Assembly: GCA_030053915.1 (NCBI GenBank)
Contig: JASGCT010000025.1
Coordinates: 1-33,803 of the forward strand
Source: Alphaproteobacteria bacterium
GTDB taxonomy: Bacteria > Bacteroidota > Bacteroidia > Chitinophagales > Chitinophagaceae
DNA length: 33,803 bases
Direction: 5' to 3'
How positions within the stretch are numbered: position 1 is the stretch's first letter; each line of letters opens with the position of its first letter. Of the stretch, positions 18,832 to 26,913 are shown one piece after another. The notes beneath the pieces are model-generated. The model saw only the letters and a program-made list of their open reading frames with translations, had not been told where the DNA came from and did no database searches. The position numbers were made by a program, and so were the translations under genes.

Positions 18832-19698
18832 TTATGGTTTTTGTAAAGTGGCATTGTAAATAGCCATGGTTTTTTGAGCTTTTTTTATAACAGGATAGTC
18901 AACCATTTTTCCATTAAATTCAAAAACATTACCATGTGATTTTTCCATTTGGTCTAAGAGATTTTGAGCTTCCGCAACTTCTTCTGGAGAGGGTGTAAAA
19001 ATTTTATTAATACTTGGAACTTGTTTAGGGTGAATAGCAAATTTTGCTGAAAATCCTAAATTTTTTACATGTTGAATTTCGTTGTCTAAGGGTCCATTGT
19101 CAGCGTCTTTGAGTCCTAAATATGGCACATCATAGGCCGGAATACCTGCATTAGCGGCGGCTGACACAATTAAAGATCTGGTAAACAACATCTCTTCCCA
19201 ACTTAATATTGCGCCAATATCTGCCGAAAAATCTGCGCCGCCAAATACTAAGGCTTTAATATTATTACTGGCTTTGGTAATATTATAAATTTCATGAAGT
19301 CCTTTTGCTGTTTCTATAAGCAAAATTAAAGGCAAAGGATTATAAAAAAACAAATTGTTTAAAACATCAATTTCTCCAGCTGTTTCGGTTTTAGGAATTA
19401 ATAAAGCATCTGGGGTAATTTTGTTTTCAATAATAGTTTGCGCATCTTTAAGTCCTGCAAGGGTTTTTATAGAGTTCATTCTTAAAAATACGCCAACTTT
19501 ACTATTTTGAAAATTGTTTTGATTAAAATAATCTACGACTATTTTACGAGCTGTGTCTTTATCGTTTAACGATACAGCATCTTCTAAGTCAATTACAATG
19601 GCATCCGCTCCAGAATCAAGGGCTTTTTGAAAACGATCTGGACGATTAGCCGGAACAAACAAAACAGAACGGCAACAGCTGAATTGAAATGTACGCAT
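18832..19698 (-). CDS. HpcH/HpaI-CitE family beta-hydroxyacyl-CoA lyase (citramalyl-CoA / malyl-CoA lyase type)
   Basis: 288 residues, a single TIM-barrel domain of the CitE-like family. It carries RSVLFVPANRPDRF (10-23, Arg10 for CoA/carboxylate binding), VIDLEDAV (35-42), Arg73 in FLRMN, and the Mg2+ ligands Glu129 (LLIETAKGL) and Asp156 (FGGADFSADIG). These enzymes cleave malyl-CoA, beta-methylmalyl-CoA or citramalyl-CoA by retro-Claisen reaction to acetyl-CoA or propionyl-CoA plus a 2-oxoacid. It lacks citrate lyase alpha and gamma partners nearby, so it is not a citrate lyase subunit. As first gene of the operon with a CoA-transferase and a hydratase, a (S)-citramalyl-CoA lyase role (Ccl/RipC) giving pyruvate plus acetyl-CoA is the best guess. 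I saw no good TTTG / TAnnTTTG promoter before it. Confidence 0.85.
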   Translation of the reverse strand: MRTFQFSCCRSVLFVPANRPDRFQKALDSGADAIVIDLEDAVSLNDKDTARKIVVDYFNQNNFQNSKVGVFLRMNSIKTLAGLKDAQTIIENKITPDALLIPKTETAGEIDVLNNLFFYNPLPLILLIETAKGLHEIYNITKASNNIKALVFGGADFSADIGAILSWEEMLFTRSLIVSAAANAGIPAYDVPYLGLKDADNGPLDNEIQHVKNLGFSAKFAIHPKQVPSINKIFTPSPEEVAEAQNLLDQMEKSHGNVFEFNGKMVDYPVIKKAQKTMAIYNATLQKP

Positions 19699-19887
19699 AA
19701 TTTTATGTTTTTTGCAAAATACTTCCTTTTAAATTAATTTAATTAAAAAAAATGTTAAAAAGCTTAAAAAGAGCATTTTCAGTTGAGATGGCAAGGGACG
19801 TTTTTCAGATCCTTTATTTTTACTTTGGGTACGTTCTTGTGGCGTTAGGTTCTTAAACTCTATTAATTCAACGGCTTTAAACAACCA

Positions 19888-21538
19888 TCAAAACCGAACT
19901 TCTAAACGCACAAACAAAAACCGTCCGTTAATGCCTAATTGCGACACACGACGCGAATAATTAAGTTGATTAAAGTTTGAGGTTGCATCATTATTGGTAA
20001 CCCCGGCCTCTTGAGCACTTAAACTTCTTATAAAACTATTATAAGTATTGCTTGATGGATTAACATCTAATTGTAAAAATCGCCCTTGTGAAGCCACAAG
20101 CACATCTGGATATATATCAAACAAATTACTGCCCCCTATTTCTAAATGAAAGGTATTCCCAAATAAATATCCAATTGTTAAGTCTGTTATAAACTTAGCA
20201 CCTAACGGTTGTTTATAATACCAACCTGACGCCCCAAACAAACTTGCTACTGATGAACCAACGGAAGCTGTTTCGGTATGGGTTACACTACCAATATATC
20301 CCACTTTGGCAAATATGGAAAGTTTTGACAATTTAAAAAGAGTTGAAACATAACCTTTTGAACCTGGAATAGCATCAAAAATATAAGACTTATTTAATGG
20401 ACTCAGATAGATATGCTCCTTTTCCTTTAACAAGTTGGAGCTTCTTATGTTCCAGACTGCCCTGTTTTTACTTTAAAATCATTTCTAGTTAATTGTAATG
20501 CATTTAATAGGGCGGTACTTGCCAAGTCTCCCGGCGTTCGATTGTCTAAATTGCCTGTTAATTCCCCAGACCGAATCGTTGGTTCCCTGGATTCGTAAAG
20601 CATAGAAAAATTAACAAAATCAGTCTTGAATTTACCTAATTGCCAACCATAGTTTAGTGAAATTAAAAACCTTTGTCCATCTATGCTATGGTTATTGACA
20701 TATACAGGGTTTTGATGGTCTTGAAAATTGCCTCTATTGGCTTGAGTATAACTTTTAAAAACGGTGTTATTGAATCCATAATACATTGTGGCCGTAACTT
20801 GTTTGACGTTTTTTATTAACTGGATGTTCAATACACCAGCGATAGCATCCGACCCGTATTGAGCCGACGCACCATCTCTTAAAAGCTCTATTTTATCAAC
20901 GGCATTCGCCGGAATTGCATTTAAATCTGTTCCTACCGACCCCCTGCCTATATTACCATATACATTTACTAAAGCAATTGTATGGCGCCTTTTGCCATTA
21001 ATTAAAACAAGGGTTTGGTCGGTTCCTAAGCCTCTAATACTTGCCGGTTCTACATGATCTGTCCCACCAAGAATTTGGTTGGGGGCGGTAAAAGAAGGTG
21101 CCAAATTATTTAAAATATCGGTTAAAGTAACTTGAGGTAGCTCTTGCCAAAGTTTTTTTATATTAAAAACATCCACCGGAACAACTGTTAAAGCCCTCGA
21201 ACGTCCTGCAGAACGACTTCCTAAAACCACAACCTCTAAATCTTGTATATTTTCTAATAAAACAACCACGATATTAGTATCGTTACCTAAGGTATATTTT
21301 TGAAATTTAAATCCTTCGCCCAAAATAGCCATCTCGTTTCCAGCATACGAATCTATAACAACCTGACCAAAAGAATCGGTATATTGAACATGATTTTTAT
21401 AATAATGAATGGCAATATTCGATAACGGTTTATGATCTGTGTTTTGAACTTGTAGGATATATTTTTTAAAAGGATGTTGAGAATATGTATTAACTATAAA
21501 AAATTGTCCGATTAAAAAAAAAATAGTTTTTTTATCAT
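19888..21538 (-). pseudogene. Broken TonB-dependent outer-membrane receptor
   Basis: Three disjoint parts of one receptor. The ATG at 21538 begins MIKKLFFF and hits a stop straight after a T10 tract. One extra base there (or in the A7 tract before it) would continue in frame as LIGQFFIVNTYSQHP, a good signal peptide. The frame then runs through a carboxypeptidase-regulatory-like domain (LQVQNTDHKPLSNIAIHYYK) and a complete plug (TDILNNLAP, PASIRGLG, DQTLVLINGKRRHT, VDKIELLRDGASAQYGSDAI) to a TAA at 20445-20447. The rest, 19888-20433 and a few codons upstream in another frame, is the C-terminal barrel with TDLTIGYLFG, GSNLFDIYPD and the terminal aromatic strand LFVRLEVRF. Intact relatives have roughly 900 residues or more; here about 550 remain, so much of the barrel is deleted. 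A working receptor cannot be made from this copy. Confidence 0.88.
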
Positions 21539-21594
21539 AACTATATTAAAAAAGCACCCGCTTCTTCAAAAAAAGATTAACTTAAGATTCCTTG

Positions 21595-21602
21595 CAAAAC
21601 TA
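21595..21602 (-). promoter_or_regulatory. Promoter -7 element of the receptor pseudogene
   Basis: The minus strand reads TAGTTTTG (TAnnTTTG), 56 bases before the receptor ATG. The -33 region is only a weak TTTA. The promoter lies among three direct copies of TACATTTTA (21601, 21634, 21687) and a small stem TAGCTT/AAGCTA at 21619-21635, which could be regulator sites. Confidence 0.4.
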
Positions 21603-21791
21603 CATTTTAATTTTGAATTAGCTTAAAAAAAGCTACATTTTATTTAAAATGATAATTTTATGCTTTATTATATTGGCTTTATGGGGTACATTTTATTTGA
21701 CAAGTAAACTAAAATAAAACCATATAAAATCCATTTTATTAAATTTTATTTGCAGAATTACAAAATAATTATTAAATGAATGCCTAATTTT

Positions 21792-21823
21792 TTTGTAATA
21801 AATCCTTTTTTTTTGTAACTTTG
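21792..21823 (+). promoter_or_regulatory. Promoter of the VanZ-like gene
   Basis: TTTG at 21792-21795, a 20-base spacer and TAACTTTG at 21816-21823 give a near-perfect Bacteroidota housekeeping promoter. The -7 box ends only 14 bases before the ATG, so the leader should be about 10 bases. Confidence 0.65.
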
Positions 21824-21837
21824 CTAAAACTAAGTTT

Positions 21838-22269
21838 ATGAAATTTAAAAGCCATGTATTTGTGCACACATTTTTGCCATTAATACTTGGGTTTTGTATC
21901 TATATTTTATTTAAAAGTCCAAAGCTATCACTCAAAGCCTTCTTTTTTCATCAGAGTCCTTTTAAAATACATGTTCCAAACAATATATTTTTTAATCAAT
22001 TTAAGCATAATCTTCCCGATGGTCTCTGGTCTTATTCACTCATGTCATTAATTATACTGGTTGTTGGAAATCCTTTAACAAAACAAAATGTGCCTTGGAT
22101 TGTGTGCGCGCTGATCTTTCCCATTATTTTTGAAATGTGCCAATATTTAAAATGGATTCGAGGCACTTTTGATAGTCTCGACCTTATCTATTCTATTACC
22201 TTTTCTCTCGGCAGTATATTTTTTTTAACCTCAAAATTTTTAAATGATGAAAAACAAAAACAATTTTAA
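21838..22269 (+). CDS. VanZ-like family membrane protein
   Basis: 143 residues with four predicted membrane segments (about 10-26, 65-78, 86-100 and 115-132). Two motifs are typical of VanZ-like proteins: NLPDGLWSYSLM (58-69) between helices 1 and 2, and RGTFDSLDLIYS (108-119) before helix 4. VanZ itself gives low-level teicoplanin resistance, but most family members, including short Bacteroidota ones like this, have no assigned role, so no resistance function should be read from this. The ATG is supported by a consensus promoter just upstream. The 3' end overlaps a possible 27-codon gene by 23 bases, and the DUF5685 gene follows on the same strand. Confidence 0.75.
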   Translation: MKFKSHVFVHTFLPLILGFCIYILFKSPKLSLKAFFFHQSPFKIHVPNNIFFNQFKHNLPDGLWSYSLMSLIILVVGNPLTKQNVPWIVCALIFPIIFEMCQYLKWIRGTFDSLDLIYSITFSLGSIFFLTSKFLNDEKQKQF

Positions 22270-22330
22270 ATTCGGTGCGGTCATTTGCATTTTAGTTCTC
22301 TATGCTTTTATGGCCATGTCAACTTTATAG
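22247..22330 (+). CDS. Possible 27-residue single-pass membrane peptide
   Basis: An ATG inside the end of the VanZ-like gene, in another frame, opens MKNKNNFKFGAVICILVLY and ends AFMAMSTL. The layout is a basic N-terminus followed by one hydrophobic helix with no charged residue after it, as in a small inner-membrane protein. It overlaps the upstream gene by 23 bases, which would allow coupled translation, and lies 50 bases before the DUF5685 gene. I do not recognise a family. Short AT-rich frames are easily hydrophobic by chance, so confidence is low. Confidence 0.35.
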   Translation: MKNKNNFKFGAVICILVLYAFMAMSTL

Positions 22331-22380
22331 GTAATTAAAACACAACGACATTATTCCCTTTTATTTAATAGGACTGTGGC

Positions 22381-23451
22381 ATGTTTGGATTAATGCATTT
22401 TCAATGGACACCACATGTTTATCAAAACTATGCTGAGTACCGACTTCACTACTGTGGCGTCTGTAAATCTATTGGCACTTTGTATAATCAAGAATGCCGT
22501 TGGTTACTAAACCGAGATATTGTTTTTCTTGTTGATTTAATACAAAAAATTGATGCGAATAACACACTGAAACAAAACGAAAGTTTTCTGTCTCAAAATT
22601 GTTTTGTTTTACCACCATCTAAACAAATTCCAAAAATTTTTCAGTTTATCGCCGCGATGAATTTAGTTTTAGGTTATTATAAATTATTAGACAATATTCA
22701 TGATGAAAAAGGGATGCGTGCCCTTGGAAGTAAAGTGCTTTTAAAGCGACTTAAACCCCAATTTGTTGAAGCTGAACACAATTTAGTTTCTTTAAATTTT
22801 AATCTTGATTTTTTAAAACAAGCTCTTGAAAATCAATATTTAATAGAACAAAAATTACTATTCAACCTCGAAGATTATGCAGCAAACATTGGCTCGATAA
22901 CGGGTTTCGTAGCCGCCCATTGTTTTAAGCTTATTGATAAACCAGAACTTAGTAATTTAGGAAAAACATTAGGTAATTTATTTGGAAATTTGGTATATAT
23001 TATTGATGCTGTAAATGATCTAGAATCAGATTTTAAAAAAAGGCGTTTTAATGCTATTCTATCATCTTTACAATTAAAAACACCACATCTCACGCCACAT
23101 CAAAAGCATAAATTAGCCACCTTTATTATCAATACACTGTTTCATATTAAAGAAATAATAGCCACCTTGTTAAAAAATCAATCACATCAAACCGAACTCG
23201 TGTATAGGCTTGAGGAAAATGTGTCTAAAACATTATCAAAATTGGGTGTAACCAAAAATCACAATCCCGAAATGCTTGTTTTGCTAAAAAGATTTTATTT
23301 TAAATTGATTACTAGGTTATCATTTTTGATTGGGATTATAGGTTATGCTATTTTACCTAAAAAAAATTTTTACCAATCAACTTTTATGACGCGAGTTTTT
23401 AAAACAGTTTCTAAAGATCGAACAAAATATTTTTATAAAAGCCCCATTTGA
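22381..23451 (+). CDS. DUF5685 family protein
   Basis: 356 residues, mostly helical. The N-terminus fits the DUF5685 signature: MFGLMHF, a YAEYRLHYCGVCKSIGTLY segment with Cys25 and Cys28, and a following RDIVFLVDL helix. Two Asp-rich helices stand out: YYKLLDNIHDEKG (Asp104, Asp108) and LVYIIDAVNDLESDFKKRRFN (Asp209, Asp213, Asp217, with Lys/Arg after them). Their spacing recalls the two metal-binding helices of all-helical prenyl/terpene synthases, so a prenyl-synthase-like fold is a possibility, though this is my inference and no activity is established. It lies 50 bases downstream of the small membrane ORF, has no promoter of its own that I can see, and is followed by a hairpin terminator. 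A hydrophobic segment near 312-325 (LSFLIGIIGYAILP) may touch the membrane. Confidence 0.75.
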   Translation: MFGLMHFQWTPHVYQNYAEYRLHYCGVCKSIGTLYNQECRWLLNRDIVFLVDLIQKIDANNTLKQNESFLSQNCFVLPPSKQIPKIFQFIAAMNLVLGYYKLLDNIHDEKGMRALGSKVLLKRLKPQFVEAEHNLVSLNFNLDFLKQALENQYLIEQKLLFNLEDYAANIGSITGFVAAHCFKLIDKPELSNLGKTLGNLFGNLVYIIDAVNDLESDFKKRRFNAILSSLQLKTPHLTPHQKHKLATFIINTLFHIKEIIATLLKNQSHQTELVYRLEENVSKTLSKLGVTKNHNPEMLVLLKRFYFKLITRLSFLIGIIGYAILPKKNFYQSTFMTRVFKTVSKDRTKYFYKSPI

Positions 23452-23546
23452 AATAGATATGTTTCTACTTTTTTAAACATATTGTGGTGTTTTTTCAAAA
23501 TAGTTTTAATAATTACAATTTTTAGTACAAGATTTTTAATGTTTTG

Positions 23547-23610
23547 AAATTGTAGTAGAATACCTTTCTCTAATAGTGCTTGGTATTCTTGTAATTTTTT
23601 ATTTTTTTTT
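23547..23610 (+). terminator. Intrinsic terminator after the DUF5685 gene
   Basis: AGAATACC (23557-23564) pairs with GGTATTCT (23582-23589) across a 17-base loop. The stem can extend by AAATT/AATTT after a small internal loop, and is followed by T6-A-T9 (23595-23610). The orientation of the T-run serves the + strand transcript. recQ converges from the other side, and no equivalent T-run serves it. Confidence 0.65.
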
Positions 23611-23639
23611 GTTAAATTTTTAATTATTTAAACGGGTAA

Positions 23640-25547
23640 CTAATTCTTAATTTCTTTTAAAAAACCCTGTTCATCTATAATAATTTTATTTTTATCAATC
23701 ATCTCTTTTAAAAAATCGTTTAATATTGATTTTTTAGAACTAGAAAAATCGTTTAATAAATCTGAAATTTTAAAAGGTTGCCCTGCGTATCTTTGCAGTA
23801 TTTGCCAACATTCGGCATAAAGTTGTTGTTTTGCTGCCTGATTCTTGCGTTCTAAACATAAATCACATATTTGGCAATCGTTGGCAATAGATTGGCTAAA
23901 ATACTGCGCTAAATATTTGGCTCTACATGCCTGCGATGCCAAATTTAAATAGGCGAGCATTCCTTGAATTTGTTGCTTCATAACTTGTTGTCTGGCAATA
24001 ATTAAATTGTCATCGAAAACAAAGCCAGACTTTGGAATGTCGTTACAAAGCCACTCTATATTTACAGAATGGTGGTTCTTTTTATAGTCAATTATTTTAA
24101 GATGGTGTAACGCTTCTAATTGATTTTGAATAGCCTCAGTTGATAATGACGTTATGGCGCACATTTGTAACATGGGTACGCTCACATGTGAAGTAAATAG
24201 GTGCGATACTAATTTCACTAAACAAGATAAAACTGGATAATATTCATAACTTGGTATTACTAAATGATTATAGGCATCTACGGTAATAATAATTTTAATT
24301 TTATCAGGCTTTGTACTTTTATCTAAGGGTTTAATATAGTTTCCATGTTCCAAATATAACAAGACATTTTGTAACATATCAAAGGTTATTTTATTAATAT
24401 TTATAAACTCTCCAAGATTTACATTGGACGCATTTGTTTTTGAAAAGACAAATAATTTTTGAGCGATTTCTTGCCATTTATGTTTAGGTTCATTTAAAGT
24501 ATGTAGTTTTGTTTTAAACGCCTTTATATCATCTTGCGTATATAACAGCACTGCAAAAGCATTTTTATTGTCTCTACCAGCTCTCCCGGCTTCTTGGTAA
24601 TAATTTTCGGGCGAATTTGGAATATCATGGTGTATTACGCAACGCACATTGGGCTTATTGATACCCATTCCAAAAGCATTAGAACACACCATAATTGATG
24701 AGTCGTCTTCTAACCAATTTTTTAATTTGGTAGTTCTTGATTCTAAACTGAGTCCAGCATGATAAAAATCGGCTTTAAAATGTGCCTTTAGAAGCATATT
24801 ATAGCATATTTCAGTTTTGGTTTGCGTTGCACAATACACAAGGGCACTTCCTTTAACCGAACTTAAAATTTGAATAATTTTATTCATTTTAACGGCTTCA
24901 TTAAAGCAACTATAACTTAAATTTTTTCTTGAAAAATCGCCCTGAAAAATAGTAACTTTTTTTAAAAATAAAAAATTAAATATATCGTCTTGCACTTGGG
25001 TAGTTGCTGATGCTGTTAATGCTAAAATGGGAACTTCAGGACATAGTTTTTTTAAAATATTGAGTTGAAGGTAAGCAGGACGAAAATCATGTCCAAACTG
25101 CGAAATACAATGGGCTTCGTCTATTGCAATCAAACCAAACTGAGATTTTTGTATAAGTTCTTGGAATTTTTTAGAGATTAAACGTTCAGGTGCAATATAA
25201 ACAAACTGGTAGTTACCTTGCAATAATGTCGTTTCAAATTCTAGATATTCTACGTTGTCTATATGACCTTGCAGATAAACAGCCGCAATATTTTTTTTTA
25301 TCAGATCATTTACTTGATCTTGCATCAAGGCAACTAAAGGACTAATAACAAGGGTTGTTTTATTAAAATAAAGTCCAGGTATTTGAAAACACAACGATTT
25401 TCCACCGCCTGTTGGCAATAAAGCTAAGACATCATTTTTTTGAATAATTTGCTTAATAATATCTTTTTGAATAGATCTAAAATCAGTATAGCCCCAGTAT
25501 GTTTTTACAATCAATGAAATCGCGTTATCTACCATATTTAGAGGCAT
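23640..25547 (-). CDS. recQ: RecQ-family ATP-dependent DNA helicase
   Basis: 635 residues. The two-lobe SF2 core is complete: LLPTGGGKS (Walker A, Lys50), LVISPLVALMQDQV, IDEAHCISQFGHDFRPAY (DEAH 143-146 with the RecQ aromatic-rich loop), LTASATTQV, SALVYCATQT, and VCSNAFGMGINKPNV leading to YYQEAGRAGRD with the arginine finger. A zinc cluster near the C-terminus, C541-x16-C558-x2-C561-x2-C564, lies far downstream of the core, after a winged-helix-like region; no HRDC domain follows. This layout is shared by the shorter RecQ proteins of Bacteroidota. It unwinds 3'-5' in recombination and fork repair. Its first 23 bases overlap the end of mreD, so it is probably translated from the mreBCD transcript. 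Met5 is an alternative start, still inside the overlap. Confidence 0.95.
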   Translation of the reverse strand: MPLNMVDNAISLIVKTYWGYTDFRSIQKDIIKQIIQKNDVLALLPTGGGKSLCFQIPGLYFNKTTLVISPLVALMQDQVNDLIKKNIAAVYLQGHIDNVEYLEFETTLLQGNYQFVYIAPERLISKKFQELIQKSQFGLIAIDEAHCISQFGHDFRPAYLQLNILKKLCPEVPILALTASATTQVQDDIFNFLFLKKVTIFQGDFSRKNLSYSCFNEAVKMNKIIQILSSVKGSALVYCATQTKTEICYNMLLKAHFKADFYHAGLSLESRTTKLKNWLEDDSSIMVCSNAFGMGINKPNVRCVIHHDIPNSPENYYQEAGRAGRDNKNAFAVLLYTQDDIKAFKTKLHTLNEPKHKWQEIAQKLFVFSKTNASNVNLGEFININKITFDMLQNVLLYLEHGNYIKPLDKSTKPDKIKIIITVDAYNHLVIPSYEYYPVLSCLVKLVSHLFTSHVSVPMLQMCAITSLSTEAIQNQLEALHHLKIIDYKKNHHSVNIEWLCNDIPKSGFVFDDNLIIARQQVMKQQIQGMLAYLNLASQACRAKYLAQYFSQSIANDCQICDLCLERKNQAAKQQLYAECWQILQRYAGQPFKISDLLNDFSSSKKSILNDFLKEMIDKNKIIIDEQGFLKEIKN

Positions 25548-26049
25548 GTCGTCTAAAAAGTAAATCTAAAATAAACAATGCGGTGCAGCTAAAAATAGTA
25601 GTAAATATAAAATTTAGTGTCAACTGAAAGCTAAAACTATTTTTTAATCCTTCAATCAAAAAAATCGTTAAACTATGTATGCAACAAGCAAATACAATAA
25701 AAAAGCTATAGGTATTCACATTAAAACTAGTAAACGAAGGCTCCCTGTTGTTTAATTCACGTTTATCTTTAAAGGTTAAAGAAATAAACTGAATTCTTAT
25801 TAAATTTACAACCACACAGGCTAAGGCATGTACACCAAAAACACCAAAAACACAATCCATAAAAAGCCCTAAAACAAAAGCAATAATCGTTGTAAAATAC
25901 AAATCGGTATTTAAAGGAAGCCAGAGGATAAATGCAAAATAAATATAAGGAAAAAAATACACAGACTCTAAAAAAGAAGTATTAATAAGAATGGTTTGTA
26001 AAAAAATGATACCAAATAAACGAAAAATTTGTTTAATAATTATTATCAT
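25525..26049 (-). CDS. mreD: Rod shape-determining protein MreD
   Basis: 174 residues, five to six hydrophobic segments, and the family signature GLFMDCVFGVFGVHALACV (about 61-79), in which the Asp and Gly-x-H pattern is typical. MreD is the inner-membrane partner of MreC in the elongasome, which guides lateral peptidoglycan synthesis. It begins two bases after mreC stops, and its last 23 bases overlap recQ. Sequence is weakly conserved in this family, but position after mreB and mreC makes the call firm. Confidence 0.9.
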   Translation of the reverse strand: MIIIIKQIFRLFGIIFLQTILINTSFLESVYFFPYIYFAFILWLPLNTDLYFTTIIAFVLGLFMDCVFGVFGVHALACVVVNLIRIQFISLTFKDKRELNNREPSFTSFNVNTYSFFIVFACCIHSLTIFLIEGLKNSFSFQLTLNFIFTTIFSCTALFILDLLFRRHASKYGR

Positions 26050-26051
26050 TA

Positions 26052-26891
26052 TTAATTTTCATTAAGTTCTTTTTGCAACAGAGCTCTTAAATTTTCTATA
26101 ATGTAAACGTAATTGAGGTTAGAAAAGTCAGTTGCTAATTTCACTTTAAACGATTTTAAAGATGGACTATGTTCATCAATTTCGCTTACTATAGTACCTA
26201 TAATAACGTTCGGGGGGAAATTAGCCGAATAATTACTAGTTAAAACAGTATCCCCTTCTTTTACCAAGGCGTTCTTAGAAACATTTCTGAATAAAACAAA
26301 ATCTGTTGATGCACCATCCCATTCGATATTACCAGATTCTTTAGATTTTTTTAGCATGGCACTTACTTTGCAGTCCACGTTCAATAAGGTCATTACTTTG
26401 GTGTATTTTGAATTCGATTTTATGGTTATCCCCACAAGGCAATTGCCTTTTGTAACAACAGCCATATCTTTATCTATATGGTTATCTGTTCCTTTTTCTA
26501 AAATAATAAAATTGTTTTGAAATTGCGTTGTATTCTCAACAACTTCTGCGGCATACACTTTAAATTTTCTTATAATTTCTAAGCTGTCTTTTTTAAATTT
26601 AGCTATACTATAATAGGTTGACGTGTCAATCTTAATAAAATTATCTTTAAGATTATTTTTCAATTGGGCGTTTTCGGATAAAAGGTCTTGATTGCGGTGT
26701 TTTAAAGTAAAAATATGCGTTAGTACATAAAATTTTTCATATATATAAACACTGGTTGTGTTGTACGCACTCGTAAAATACTCAAATTCGGGGTCGTTGT
26801 AACGAATGATAAAAAAAATAGACATAACCAATATAAGAATCAAAAATATTGAAGGTATGTTTCTTTTTAAAAATTTTAATAAGTTTTTCAC
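26052..26891 (-). CDS. mreC: Rod shape-determining protein MreC
   Basis: 279 residues with one N-terminal membrane helix (about 12-30), a coiled-coil stretch (about 60-90, NQDLLSENAQLKNNL) and the periplasmic double beta-barrel domain (about 110-275). Recognisable strands are NNFIILEKGTDNHIDKDMAV, TKGNCLVGIT, VLTSNYSANFPPNVIIGTI and FKVKLATDFSNLNYVYII, all typical of MreC. It links the cytoplasmic MreB filament to periplasmic cell-wall enzymes. The gene is 22 bases downstream of mreB and 2 bases upstream of mreD, clearly one transcript. Confidence 0.95.
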   Translation of the reverse strand: MKNLLKFLKRNIPSIFLILILVMSIFFIIRYNDPEFEYFTSAYNTTSVYIYEKFYVLTHIFTLKHRNQDLLSENAQLKNNLKDNFIKIDTSTYYSIAKFKKDSLEIIRKFKVYAAEVVENTTQFQNNFIILEKGTDNHIDKDMAVVTKGNCLVGITIKSNSKYTKVMTLLNVDCKVSAMLKKSKESGNIEWDGASTDFVLFRNVSKNALVKEGDTVLTSNYSANFPPNVIIGTIVSEIDEHSPSLKSFKVKLATDFSNLNYVYIIENLRALLQKELNEN

Positions 26892-26913
26892 ATAGTAATG
26901 CTTAAATGATAAA

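Noticed and set aside
18832-19698. Citrate lyase beta subunit (CitE)
   Set aside because: No citrate lyase alpha, gamma (acyl carrier) or ligase genes nearby; stand-alone CitE-like proteins act on CoA esters directly.
19888-21332. Two separate genes for small outer-membrane proteins
   Set aside because: One holds a signal-less plug and the other only the terminal barrel strands of the same receptor type, so they are pieces of one broken gene.
21838-22269. Glycopeptide resistance gene vanZ
   Set aside because: Only family-level motifs are shared and no other van genes are present; chromosomal VanZ-like proteins are widespread.
25525-25547. Programmed frameshift joining MreD to RecQ
   Set aside because: No slippery sequence stands out, both proteins are complete, and a 23-base overlap is adequately explained by translational coupling.
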